From: JBCCMB01 sp039026555
Lineage (GTDB): Bacteria; Pseudomonadota; Alphaproteobacteria; Caulobacterales; Hyphomonadaceae
DNA length: 34,552 nt
Assembly: GCA_039026555.1 (NCBI GenBank)
Contig: JBCCMB010000016.1
Coordinates: 1 to 34,552, forward strand
Direction of reading: 5' to 3'
Position numbers and translations under genes: made by a program. Positions 1 to 7,987 of the stretch are shown one piece after another. Each line of letters starts with the position of its first letter. Within the stretch, counting starts at the first letter, position 1. The notes beneath the pieces were generated by a model. The model did no database searches. It saw nothing but the letters and a program-made list of their open reading frames with translations, and was not told where the DNA came from.

Positions 1-40
1 ACGACTTTGGGGCGGTGTGCGTCGCGGCGGCGTCTGTCAT
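1..40 (-). CDS. possible 5' end of a divergent gene, cut by the left window edge
   Basis: Read on the minus strand, an ATG at 40 opens a frame that stays open to the window edge and begins MTDAAATHTAPKS, an ordinary-looking N-terminus. A GGAGAG stretch lies about 4 nt upstream of it (plus-strand 45-50). Only 13 codons are visible, so no function can be given. A second ATG at 44 in another frame is also open, which weakens the call. If real, the gene diverges from sdhB. Confidence 0.25.
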   Translation of the reverse strand, partial: MTDAAATHTAPKS

Positions 41-302
41 ACATCTCTCCAAGCGCCGTCGTTTCGCCCCTAAGTCCGAGGTGCGGCATTTTGGTCTTCT
101 TTGAAGGAAACCTAGCCCGCCCCGAGGGAAGCGCAATAAAAACACGTTCAAAAACCGAATTGACGTAGCGGTCGGCGTACTGCGACAACGCGCCCCAATG
201 CTTTATGCGGTTTGATGGTCGCCCAAGTTCAACTTGAGCCTATGTTTTTTGACAAACGCCGCTAGAGTGCGCGCGAATTAGTGACTTACAGGTAGACGCG
301 AC
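41..302. other. non-coding stretch upstream of sdhB
   Basis: About 260 bases with no convincing gene on either strand. The three plus-strand frames contain early stops and none resembles the C-terminus of SdhA, which is the usual upstream neighbour of sdhB. A perfect TTGACA at 249-254 is a possible -35 element for sdhB. No good -10 box lies 16-18 bases downstream (the region is CG-rich, followed by GAATTA at 275-280), so the promoter is not firmly placed. The sdhB start has only a weak AGGTAG-like ribosome site at 290-295. Confidence 0.35.
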
Positions 303-1085
303 ATGGTCGAACTCACGCTTCCCAAGAACTCTAAGCCCAAAAAGGGCAAGGCTTGGCCAAAGCCTGAGGGGGCGAAGAAACTCAAAACTTTCAAGATCTA
401 CCGCTATGATCCCGAAAAGGGCGAGAATCCGAGCTACGACACTTACAAGGTCGATTTGGACAAATGCGGCCCCATGGTGTTGGATGTTCTGATCCACATC
501 AAAAACGAGATTGATCCGACTTTGTCATTCCGGCGCTCTTGCCGCGAAGGCGTTTGCGGCTCCTGCGCGATGTCGATCGGCGGACGCAACACCATCGCCT
601 GCACCAAGGGGCATGACGAGTTTGGCGTAGGCGCCATCACCATCGCGCCGCTTCCGCACCAGCCGGTGGTGAAGGACCTCGTTCCGGACCTCACAAATTT
701 TTACGCGCAGCACGCTTATGTGCAGCCCTATCTGAAGACGACAACGCCCGAACCACAGGACGAATGGAAGCAATCTCAGGCTGATCGCGAGCATTTGGAC
801 GGGCTTTACGAGTGCATTATGTGCGCCTCTTGCTCGACATCTTGTCCAAGCTATTGGTGGAATGGCGACAAATATCTCGGTCCGGCTGCGCTGCTGCAGG
901 CCTATCGTTGGCTGATCGACAGCCGCGATGAAAGCACGGGCGAGCGGCTCGATGATCTTGAAGATCCGTTCAAGCTTTATCGCTGCCACACCATCATGAA
1001 TTGTGCGCAGGTTTGTCCCAAAGGGCTAAACCCCGCCAAGGCTATCGCCGAAATCAAAAAAATGATGGTCGAGCGCGTCGCCTAG
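303..1085 (+). CDS. sdhB: succinate dehydrogenase iron-sulfur subunit
   Basis: SdhB carries electrons from the flavoprotein SdhA to the membrane quinone site in complex II, on the cytoplasmic face of the inner membrane, linking the TCA cycle to respiration. All three Fe-S cluster motifs are visible. The [2Fe-2S] ligands are C80, C85, C88 and C100. The C171-x2-C174-x2-C177-x3-C181 motif and the C228/C234/C238 group supply the [4Fe-4S] and [3Fe-4S] clusters. The 260-residue length is normal for alphaproteobacteria. The usual sdhCDAB operon is not visible: at least 260 bases of apparent non-coding DNA precede it, and the next gene downstream is unrelated. sdhA could still lie outside the window. 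The identity is secure. Confidence 0.97.
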   Translation: MVELTLPKNSKPKKGKAWPKPEGAKKLKTFKIYRYDPEKGENPSYDTYKVDLDKCGPMVLDVLIHIKNEIDPTLSFRRSCREGVCGSCAMSIGGRNTIACTKGHDEFGVGAITIAPLPHQPVVKDLVPDLTNFYAQHAYVQPYLKTTTPEPQDEWKQSQADREHLDGLYECIMCASCSTSCPSYWWNGDKYLGPAALLQAYRWLIDSRDESTGERLDDLEDPFKLYRCHTIMNCAQVCPKGLNPAKAIAEIKKMMVERVA

Positions 1086-1249
1086 GCGCCCTTGCAGGCA
1101 TTTCTCGGCTCAGCAACGCCTTGCCACATCGCCCAATTGTTCAGCGCCTGACTGAAACGTAATGGTTGAACCGCGTTTCAAGTCTTGGCGGATGCGTATT
1201 GTGCGGTAGATTCTCGAGTCTTCAACGCCGGCAAGGAGACGACACGCGC

Positions 1250-2416
1250 ATGATACGATCATTGGCGACGGCGCTTGGACTTTTGTGGTGTTCAAGTCTC
1301 CCTGCGCTGGCCGATCCCATTGATTATGATCGTTTAGATGCGCGTCTCACCCAGCTTATGCGCGAAGACGATATGGTCGGCTTGGCGGTCGCGGTCGTCG
1401 AAGATGGCGAGATCGCCTTCGCGCAGGGATATGGCGTGACGCATCTTGGCGGCCGGAATGTCAATGAGAACACGATTTTTCGTTGGGCCTCCCTCTCAAA
1501 AGGGGTCGCTGGCAGCCTTGCGGGCTTGGCTGCTGCGAATGGCGATCTTTCGCTAAATGACACCGTCAATGAGTTTGGGACGAGCCTGCGCCTGCCTAAG
1601 GGCGGCGAAGCGACGGCGACATTGTTGGATTTGTTGTCGCACCGTCTCGGCATCGTCTCGAACGCCTATGACACGCGGTTGGAAGACGGCCGCGACCCGC
1701 GAGATATCCGGCGCGCGCTCGGCAAGCTGAAACCCATCTGCGCAGTTGGCGGCTGCCATACCTACCAAAACGTCGCTTTTGATGCGATCAGCGAGGTTTT
1801 GCTCGACGCGACGGGCGAGTTTTACGTCGATCTTGCGGACGATCTCTTGTTTGAGCCATTGGGCATGACAAGCGCGAGCCTGACGCGCGACGGCTTGGTC
1901 AACGCGTCAAATCACGCGAGGCCTCACAGCCGTACGCGTCGGGCGGGCGGGGTGAACGAAAACTACTATCGCGTGCCAGCGGCCGGAGGCGTGAATTCCT
2001 CCATCCTCGATCTCGCCAAATACATGCAGGCGCAGATGGGTCTATTTCCCGACGTGTTGCCGCAGGCGGTGCTCGATGAGATACACGCGCCGCGTGTTCG
2101 AACCTTACGGGAAGAGCGTAGCATTAAGCGCCGCTGGGGGCGCGTCGCAAAAGCCGAGTACGCGCTAGGTTGGCGCGTATACGATTACGTCGGCAACCGC
2201 GTGATCGGCCATCGCGGCGCGGTGAACGGCTATCGCGCCATGATCATGTTCGATCCGGAGCGGGATACCGGACTGGCGGTTCTTTGGAATTCCGGGACGC
2301 GCCGACCCGTGGGCCTGCAATTCGAGGTGATGGATATGCTGTACGGCCTGCCGGCGCAGGATTGGCTGGGCGTGGGCGAGCTGACGGCCGCCAATCCACC
2401 AGCGGGCGCAGGCTGA
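1250..2416 (+). CDS. secreted serine hydrolase, beta-lactamase / class C-like fold
   Basis: A 388-residue member of the penicillin-binding-protein-like serine hydrolase superfamily (Pfam Beta-lactamase type). I start at ATG 1250 because AAGGAG (1233-1238) sits 11 nt upstream and the protein then opens with a clean signal peptide (LATALGLLW...LPALA, cleavage near residue 21). The upstream in-frame ATG at 1166 would bury that signal. The catalytic motifs are S81-L-S-K84 (SxxK), Y172-Q-N174 (YxN) and H321-R-G323 (the KTG-equivalent HxG, common in esterase and peptidase branches). Export to the periplasm is inferred. The substrate is unknown: D-alanyl peptides, esters or beta-lactams are all possible, and the family name alone does not imply resistance. 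It ends 5 bases from the convergent ruvA stop. Confidence 0.88.
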   Translation: MIRSLATALGLLWCSSLPALADPIDYDRLDARLTQLMREDDMVGLAVAVVEDGEIAFAQGYGVTHLGGRNVNENTIFRWASLSKGVAGSLAGLAAANGDLSLNDTVNEFGTSLRLPKGGEATATLLDLLSHRLGIVSNAYDTRLEDGRDPRDIRRALGKLKPICAVGGCHTYQNVAFDAISEVLLDATGEFYVDLADDLLFEPLGMTSASLTRDGLVNASNHARPHSRTRRAGGVNENYYRVPAAGGVNSSILDLAKYMQAQMGLFPDVLPQAVLDEIHAPRVRTLREERSIKRRWGRVAKAEYALGWRVYDYVGNRVIGHRGAVNGYRAMIMFDPERDTGLAVLWNSGTRRPVGLQFEVMDMLYGLPAQDWLGVGELTAANPPAGAG

Positions 2417-2421
2417 CGCCA

Positions 2422-3048
2422 TCAACTCGGCGCCAAGCCCTTTAGCGCCGTTTTGATGAGATCGCCCTCCGACGCGTTTTCGCCCAAGTCACGCACCGCC
2501 TCGGCCACGGCGCGCCCGGCGTCGATCTGCGGATAGCCCAAATTGACCAGCGCAGAGACGGCGTCGGCGCGCCCGCCAGATCCTGCGCCGACCGAGGCGA
2601 GGCCTGCAGCGTCGGGTGATGGTGCGAAACTCGCCGCAAACAATCCGGTGGGAGGCGGTTTGCCTTTGAATTCCGAGACGACGCGTTCCGCCAATTTCTT
2701 GCCAACCCCATGGGCGCGTTGCACGCTCGCCGCGTCGCCAAGTGCGATCGCGTCCATCAATTGGGCCGGCGTTAGCGCGTCGAGTATGTTGAGGGCGGCT
2801 TTCGCGCCGACCCCGGGCGCGTCTTGCAAGCGCGCGAACCAGGCGCGGTCTTCAGCCGTCGCGAAGCCGAAGAGCTTAATCGCGTTTTCCGACATTTGCG
2901 TTTCGACGAACACTTCGGCCGGTTCGCCCTGCGCCAGTTTCGACAGCGTGCGCGCGCCGGCGAAAATCACATAACCGACGCCGTTGACGTCAATCAGCGC
3001 CTGGCCGTCGCCTAGCGCCGCTGTAATTCCGCGCAAACGCCCAATCAT
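2422..3048 (-). CDS. ruvA: Holliday junction branch migration protein RuvA
   Basis: RuvA binds the four-way DNA junction as a tetramer and loads the RuvB motor. The 208-residue product begins MIGRLRGITAAL, the conserved opening of the OB-fold domain. It has two helix-hairpin-helix regions near residues 75-130 (including DAPGVGAKAA and AHGVGKKLAERV) and the C-terminal three-helix domain (SALVNLGYPQIDAGRAV) that contacts RuvB. The start is fixed by ATGA overlap with the ruvC stop: ruvC's TGA occupies 3047-3045 and the ruvA ATG 3048-3046. A longer open frame upstream of 3048 lies inside ruvC and is not used. The expected third gene, ruvB, does not follow; a convergent hydrolase gene ends 5 bases away. 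Confidence 0.95.
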   Translation of the reverse strand: MIGRLRGITAALGDGQALIDVNGVGYVIFAGARTLSKLAQGEPAEVFVETQMSENAIKLFGFATAEDRAWFARLQDAPGVGAKAALNILDALTPAQLMDAIALGDAASVQRAHGVGKKLAERVVSEFKGKPPPTGLFAASFAPSPDAAGLASVGAGSGGRADAVSALVNLGYPQIDAGRAVAEAVRDLGENASEGDLIKTALKGLAPS

Positions 3049-3548
3049 GCGCTGACTTTCAATGTCTGAGGTCCGCGATGATGCGCAGTCGTAATCGCGA
3101 CCGCCAGCGCGTCCGCAGCGTCGGCGGACACCTCGCCGGCTTTGGGCAGGAGCCGGCGGACCATAAACGCAATTTGCGACTTGTCGGCCGAGCCCGTGCC
3201 GACCACGCATTGCTTGATTTTCCGCGCGGCGAACTCGACAACTGGCAGGCCCGATTGCGCCAAGCTCGCCATCGCTGCGCCGCGCGCCTGACCCAAGCGC
3301 AAAGCGGATTTCGGGTTCGCGTTGACGAAGGTTTCTTCAATTCCGGCTTCGTCCGGCGCGTGCTCCAGGACGATCGCAGTAAGATCGTCCGCCAACGCCG
3401 CCAGTCGATTGGCCATAGGCGCATCTGTCGGCGGCTTCACCACGCCATGCGCGATCCAGGACAAGCGCGCCCCTTGGGCTTCAATCACGCCCCAGCCCAT
3501 ATGGCGCAGGCCAGGGTCGACGCCCAAAATGCGAATCGGCGGGTTCAT
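3045..3548 (-). CDS. ruvC: crossover junction endodeoxyribonuclease RuvC
   Basis: RuvC cuts Holliday junctions symmetrically during recombinational repair. The 167-residue product has the RNase H-like fold with its four metal-binding acids in place: D11 (in GVDPGL), E71 (in GIEE), D143 and D146 (in SADAADALA), equivalent to D7/E66/D138/D141 of E. coli. ATG 3548 gives the normal length and N-terminus (MNPPIRILGVDPG). An upstream in-frame ATG at 3593 would add 15 residues without family support. Neither start has a strong ribosome site. It is the first gene of a ruvCA pair, and its upstream region is shared with the divergent unknown gene at 3645. Confidence 0.95.
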   Translation of the reverse strand: MNPPIRILGVDPGLRHMGWGVIEAQGARLSWIAHGVVKPPTDAPMANRLAALADDLTAIVLEHAPDEAGIEETFVNANPKSALRLGQARGAAMASLAQSGLPVVEFAARKIKQCVVGTGSADKSQIAFMVRRLLPKAGEVSADAADALAVAITTAHHRGPQTLKVSA

Positions 3549-3644
3549 GGGACTAAGCTTAGCGCATCGCGTTAACGATAGATGAGGATTCATCAGGGCA
3601 AATTCGTATAGAGTTCTTTTCCTGTTCTTTGGGAGTTGCGCAGA

Positions 3645-4346
3645 TTGGCCGAACGCGTCGACGCAGTTTTCAACCGCCGCGCCTTTTTGGCCGCTGCAAT
3701 GGGCGCGTGCATCGCGCCTCACGCCGCAGCTTACGGCGTCTCTCGCTATGGCGAAATGTTCAAATTCCCCGCGCGTATCGGCTATATGCGCTTTGCGGAG
3801 GACGGGTACCGGCCGGCGGGCCCTGCTGATCGTTCGGCTTGGACAGGTTTTGCTGCGCGCATGGGCGGATTGATCGACGATGTGCGGCCGCTCGGCTTTG
3901 GCGCGTTCGCGGGTGTGGACCAGCCGCCGCATGTTGATGAAGGCGCATCCGCGGCTATGGCGGCGCGAGCGGCGGCCGCACAGCAAGGGTTTGACTACGC
4001 GCTGGTCTATTCCGTCGACACGCAGCGCGTTGAAAGCGAAGAAAAGCCAGAGATCCAAGGCCGAATGCGGCGCGTTCGCGGCATGTTTCGCTCCGTCTCC
4101 GAGGCGGTCGGAAATCTTGCGCCGACGGAGACGACAGTCGGTGAAGCGCATCTTTTGTCCGCTGATGGCGGCCCGGCGGTCGCGTCCGTCTGGCTTAACC
4201 CGCCTGCGGTTCGCGCAGGTTTGCTGACAAAACGCAAATCGACGCGCGAGACGGAAGCGCTGGAGGATCTCACTGGACTTCTCGAATATCGCATTCGCGG
4301 GTTTGCGTCGGATCTTTATCGGCTGAACAGATCGATTGCCGATTAA
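3645..4346 (+). CDS. secreted protein of unknown function with twin-arginine-like signal
   Basis: I do not recognise this 233-residue protein. TTG 3645 is chosen because GGGAG at 3631-3635 lies 9 nt upstream; the alternative TTG at 3636 would leave no spacer. The N-terminus carries N-R-R-A-F-L followed by a short hydrophobic stretch (AAAMGACIAPHAAA), like a Tat signal (RRxFL). The single Cys in that stretch could be a degenerate lipobox. The mature part is mixed alpha/beta, with an Ala-rich helix (AAMAARAAAAQQ) followed by a strand-like FDYALVYSVD and a basic C-terminal helix. No catalytic motif is evident. Its stop overlaps the stop of the convergent monooxygenase gene by 3 bases. The call as a real gene rests on signal, ribosome site and codon-consistent length. 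Confidence 0.72.
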   Translation: MAERVDAVFNRRAFLAAAMGACIAPHAAAYGVSRYGEMFKFPARIGYMRFAEDGYRPAGPADRSAWTGFAARMGGLIDDVRPLGFGAFAGVDQPPHVDEGASAAMAARAAAAQQGFDYALVYSVDTQRVESEEKPEIQGRMRRVRGMFRSVSEAVGNLAPTETTVGEAHLLSADGGPAVASVWLNPPAVRAGLLTKRKSTRETEALEDLTGLLEYRIRGFASDLYRLNRSIAD

Positions 4347-5818
4347 GCTTTCACCCGAAGCAAATCATATTCGCTGAAGCGCGGTTCGTTCATTTGGCGG
4401 CGATACTTCCAAGGATAGCTCGGCCAATTGTTCGTGATTTTCCCGCTCTCGGTTTTGTACCAATTATCGCAATCGCTCGCCCAGACGGTGCGTGCGGCGC
4501 GCAATTGGATATCCTCGTTGAACGCCATCTGCGCGACCTTCTTAGGTTGCATCGCGGTGAGGCGGTCGTCGCGCAGCTTTTCGAGGCACCGAACCACGTA
4601 ATTCACCTGCGTTTCCACCATATATATGATGGAGTTGTGGCCCAGGTTTGTGTTCGGGCCGTATAGCATAAAGAAATTGGGGAAGCCCGACAGCGCGACG
4701 CCGCGATGCGCTTCCGCGCCATTCTCCCAAACATCGCTAAGCTTGACGCCGTTGACGCCTGTAACGGTCATCGGCGCCAAGAATCCGGTGGATTGAAATC
4801 CGGTCGCGAAGATCACCACATCACAGGCGTGCATGGTTCCGTTTGTGTCGACGATCCCATTTGATGTGAGCTTATCCAGGCCGGCGCGCACGATTTTCAC
4901 ATTGTCTCGCGCCAGAGCGGGATAGTAATCATCCGAAATCACGATGCGCTTGCAGCCCGGCGTGTAGCTCGGCGTCAACAAGGCGCGCTTCGCCGGCTCC
5001 GTGATCTGCACATAAAGATGGTCAAGGCAACGCTTTTTGAGCGCTCCGGCCAGGCGCGACCCTTTTTTGAAAGCCGCAAACCCGATTTCCAGACCCCAGA
5101 ACATCCAGGCGCGATAGACTTTCATACGCCAATCGCCGGCGCTGAATTTGTCGATCTGGGCGGTTGAGTAAGTCAGGTTTCCCCGACTACGCACCCAGGA
5201 AGGGGAACGCTGCAAATTGATCATCTTCTTAACCCGCGGCGCGATCTCCGGAATAAACTGCGCGGCGCTGGGCCCATTGCCGATCACGGCTACGATTTTG
5301 TCGTCTAGATCGACGGAATGGTCCCATCTCGCGGAGTGAAAACCGGGGCCTTCAAACGCTTCCGCGCCGGGGTAATCGATAGGCATGGGACGGTTGAGCT
5401 GGCCGAGTCCGGATATGACCGCGTCATGTTCATAACGCTCTCCATCGGCGGTGGTCAGGCGCCATTTGTAAGCGTCTTCATCCCATATCGCCGCTGTGAT
5501 TTCCGTACTTAATTTTAGGTGTCGGCGCAGATCATATTTGTTGGCGCAATGTTCGAAATAGCGCAAGATTGCAGGCTGCCGCGACCATTTCTTGTCCCAG
5601 TCAGGCTTAAGCTCAAACGAAAACGAGTAAAGGTGCGAAGGCACGTCGCACCCGCTGCCGGGATAAGTGTTGTCGCGCCATGTGCCGCCGACGCCGTCGG
5701 ACTTCTCGTAAATCGTAATGTTGTAAAAGCCCGCCTCGCGCAGTTTGATCGCGGCGCAAAGGCCAGACATGCCGGCGCCGAGTATGGCGATGCTTTTGTC
5801 CGCTAAAGGCTTGGCCAA
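4343..5818 (-). CDS. flavin-containing monooxygenase, Baeyer-Villiger type
   Basis: A 491-residue FAD/NADPH-dependent class B monooxygenase that probably oxygenates a ketone or similar substrate to an ester or lactone. Visible motifs are the N-terminal FAD Rossmann G14-A-G-M-S-G19, then GGTWRDNTYPG (45-54), the BVMO fingerprint F155-x-G-x3-H161-x3-W165-D166, a second NADPH Rossmann G180-N-G182-P-S-A, and a late ATGFQ motif. The start is TTG 5818, read on the minus strand, supported by a strong GGAGG site (plus-strand 5826-5830) 7 nt upstream; no in-frame ATG fits. Downstream genes in the region encode acyl-CoA-type enzymes, which suggests catabolism of a cyclic or branched lipid-like compound (inference). 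The substrate cannot be read from sequence. Confidence 0.9.
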   Translation of the reverse strand: MAKPLADKSIAILGAGMSGLCAAIKLREAGFYNITIYEKSDGVGGTWRDNTYPGSGCDVPSHLYSFSFELKPDWDKKWSRQPAILRYFEHCANKYDLRRHLKLSTEITAAIWDEDAYKWRLTTADGERYEHDAVISGLGQLNRPMPIDYPGAEAFEGPGFHSARWDHSVDLDDKIVAVIGNGPSAAQFIPEIAPRVKKMINLQRSPSWVRSRGNLTYSTAQIDKFSAGDWRMKVYRAWMFWGLEIGFAAFKKGSRLAGALKKRCLDHLYVQITEPAKRALLTPSYTPGCKRIVISDDYYPALARDNVKIVRAGLDKLTSNGIVDTNGTMHACDVVIFATGFQSTGFLAPMTVTGVNGVKLSDVWENGAEAHRGVALSGFPNFFMLYGPNTNLGHNSIIYMVETQVNYVVRCLEKLRDDRLTAMQPKKVAQMAFNEDIQLRAARTVWASDCDNWYKTESGKITNNWPSYPWKYRRQMNEPRFSEYDLLRVKA

Positions 5819-5944
5819 TACGCGCCCTCCTGTCGGCGGCTCGCATCCTTCAATTCAGCCCGATAAGGATGCGCGCCGCTTTCTCAGTGTCACATGGTGT
5901 GGGATGCGCGCGTGTCGAGCAAGGCTGATCTCTCAAATGCGGCG

Positions 5945-7108
5945 CTAGAGTTTTAAAAGGCTCGCCAGATTGTTTTTCTGCATATCCGACGAACCGCCGA
6001 CGATCGGCATGCCCAATAGATCGCGAACGTGGCGTTCCATCTCGTAAGCGTCGGAAAGCGCGTAGGAGCCCATGACTTGCTGACAGGCGAGGGCGATTTC
6101 GACCCCGGTGTCCGCCACAAATAGCTTCGCCATAGATGTTTCAACCGAGCAGGGCCGGCCTTCATTGGCGAGCCAAGCGGCGTGATACAGCATGTGCCGG
6201 CAGGCTTGCAGCTTCGTTTTCGCGACTACTAATTTATGTCGAATCGTTTGGTGTTGCGCGATTGGTTTGCCGAATTGCGCGCGTTCTTGCGCATAGCTCC
6301 AAGCCTCGTCCAGCGCTGCGGCGGCGACGCCATAGGCGACGGCGGTGATTTCAAGCTTCTCAACATCCAGCGCGCGGCCGGCGAGCACTTTCCAGCCTTG
6401 GTTCCACATATCCGGGCCGCCCACGATATTGGCTTTGGGCACGCGGACATTGTCGAAATAAACATCTTGGCTGTCGGTGTAGCGCAGATTGGCGTGGGCG
6501 ATGTCGGTCATCGCAACGCCCGGCGTATCCGTTGGGACGAGCACGAAGGATAGGTTTTTGTACCGCGCATCGGCGGGTCCAGAGCGCACGAGGCAATAAA
6601 TAACATCCGACCAGTCTGCGCCCGTGCACCAACGTTTGGCGCCGTTGATGACGACTTCGTCGCCGTCCAGCTCCGCGCGCGTCTCTACGCTGGCCAAATC
6701 GCCGCCGACATTGGGCTCGGACAGGCCATAGGCGAAGAACATCTCGCCGCGCGCCAAACGCGGCAGATACTCGGTTTTTTGCTCTGGCGAGCCGTTTTCC
6801 GACAGGTTCATGCCGCCATAAAAGGCCGTGTGAATGTAAGGACCCGCAAGGAATGGTCCGGCGCGCGATAATTCGTCGATAACAGCGATCGCAGCGACCA
6901 CGTCTTGGCCCGCACCGCCACTTTCTTCGGGGATGGTCAGCGCCGTCAGCCCCATCTCGTTGAGCTTGGCGTAAACATCGCGCGGCCAGCGATGCGCCTT
7001 GTCCCATTCAATGCGTTTCTCGCGCGGGGCCTCGGCGGCGATGAAGCGCTGCAATTGATCGCGCAGCGCTAGGATATGGTCCGGCTCGTCGGCGAAACTC
7101 TGCATCAT
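5945..7108 (-). CDS. acyl-CoA dehydrogenase family protein, catalytic Glu not at usual site
   Basis: A 387-residue flavoprotein of the acyl-CoA dehydrogenase family, which normally introduces a 2,3-double bond into acyl-CoA and passes electrons to ETF. The N-terminal helical domain, the middle beta domain (FAYGLSEPNVGGDLASVET; GAKRWCTGADWSD) and the C-terminal helical domain (ERAQFGKPIAQHQTIRHKL; a CQQVMGS motif) are present. At the position of the common catalytic glutamate (YEGT/S in medium-chain enzymes) it reads V370-G371-G372-S373, so the Glu is replaced by Gly. Other subfamilies use a different base, so activity is possible but unassigned. It starts at ATG 7108 (a second ATG at 7105), 3 bases after the stop of the crotonase gene, so the two are very likely co-transcribed. 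Confidence 0.88.
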   Translation of the reverse strand: MMQSFADEPDHILALRDQLQRFIAAEAPREKRIEWDKAHRWPRDVYAKLNEMGLTALTIPEESGGAGQDVVAAIAVIDELSRAGPFLAGPYIHTAFYGGMNLSENGSPEQKTEYLPRLARGEMFFAYGLSEPNVGGDLASVETRAELDGDEVVINGAKRWCTGADWSDVIYCLVRSGPADARYKNLSFVLVPTDTPGVAMTDIAHANLRYTDSQDVYFDNVRVPKANIVGGPDMWNQGWKVLAGRALDVEKLEITAVAYGVAAAALDEAWSYAQERAQFGKPIAQHQTIRHKLVVAKTKLQACRHMLYHAAWLANEGRPCSVETSMAKLFVADTGVEIALACQQVMGSYALSDAYEMERHVRDLLGMPIVGGSSDMQKNNLASLLKL

Positions 7109-7111
7109 CGG

Positions 7112-7909
7112 CTAGTCTCCCGTCAGATTGGGCGGACGTTTCTCGATGAAGGCGGCGACCGCCTCAGCGCGATCCGACATCATATTTGTGAGGCTCTCAT
7201 AAGCTACGGACGCGTCCATCAATTGGGCCGCCATGGCTTTGAGCGGGATGTTCGCCACCGTTTTTGACCACCGAACCGCCCAGCGCGGATTGGATTGAAG
7301 TTTTTCGACCATCTCTTCGACTTTTGCGTCCAACTGGTCGGCGGGTATTGCGTAATTGATCAAGCCCAGTTCCAGCGCGCGCGCAGCGGTCAGCATATCT
7401 CCTGTCATGAGGAGTTCTTTTGCGCGTGCAAACCCGATCAATTGCGGCCAGATCACCGCGCCGCCATCGCCGGCGACCAGGCCGACTTTCACATGCGGGT
7501 CGCCGATCAGCGCGGTTTCGTCCGCGATAATGATGTCGCACAACAGCGCGAGGGTCGCGCCAAGGCCCGCTGCGGCGCCGTTTAGTCGGCAGATGATGGG
7601 TTTTTCAACATCCAGCAATGTCGTCACGATCCGTTTGGCGTCCCATCCGATGTCCCTGAATTTATTCGGGTGTTCGATCTGTTCTTTGAACCAGTCGAAA
7701 TCGCCGCCGGCGCAAAACGCGCGTCCCTCGCCGGTGAGGACGAGAATATCGCTGCCTTCGTCATGCTGAAGGTCGATGAAGACCCGCGCGAGCTCTTCAT
7801 GCATTAAACCGTCAACGCCATTGACCTTGCCGGGACCGGCGATGGCGGCGGTCAGCACGCGCCCATCGCGGTGAAACTTGAAGCGCTTGTAAGCGCTGAA
7901 ATCGACCAT
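7112..7909 (-). CDS. enoyl-CoA hydratase/isomerase (crotonase) family protein, atypical active site
   Basis: A 265-residue crotonase-fold protein. The oxyanion-hole segments are clear: RAFCAGGDFD (63-72) and NGAAAGLGA (110-118), followed by LALLCDIIIAD. The two glutamates that activate water in true enoyl-CoA hydratases (E144/E164 in the rat enzyme) align here with T119 and H139. The sequence after H139 reads VKVGLVAGDGG instead of the common LGxIPGxGG. A simple hydratase function is therefore unlikely; isomerase, hydrolase or lyase chemistry in the same fold is possible. It is upstream of, and nearly contiguous with, the acyl-CoA dehydrogenase-like gene. Its 78-base upstream gap from the oxidoreductase gene could hold a promoter, but none is clear. 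Confidence 0.88.
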   Translation of the reverse strand: MVDFSAYKRFKFHRDGRVLTAAIAGPGKVNGVDGLMHEELARVFIDLQHDEGSDILVLTGEGRAFCAGGDFDWFKEQIEHPNKFRDIGWDAKRIVTTLLDVEKPIICRLNGAAAGLGATLALLCDIIIADETALIGDPHVKVGLVAGDGGAVIWPQLIGFARAKELLMTGDMLTAARALELGLINYAIPADQLDAKVEEMVEKLQSNPRWAVRWSKTVANIPLKAMAAQLMDASVAYESLTNMMSDRAEAVAAFIEKRPPNLTGD

Positions 7910-7987
7910 CGCGCATATCCTCAGCCAGATCGTTGATGGGGGTGGGTAACGCCAAATTGCCCGAGCGGTTCGACACCGGTCAAAGCC

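Noticed and set aside
1250..2416. Antibiotic-resistance beta-lactamase
   Set aside because: The fold and SxxK/YxN/HxG motifs fit a broad serine hydrolase family; nothing specific to beta-lactam hydrolysis is visible.
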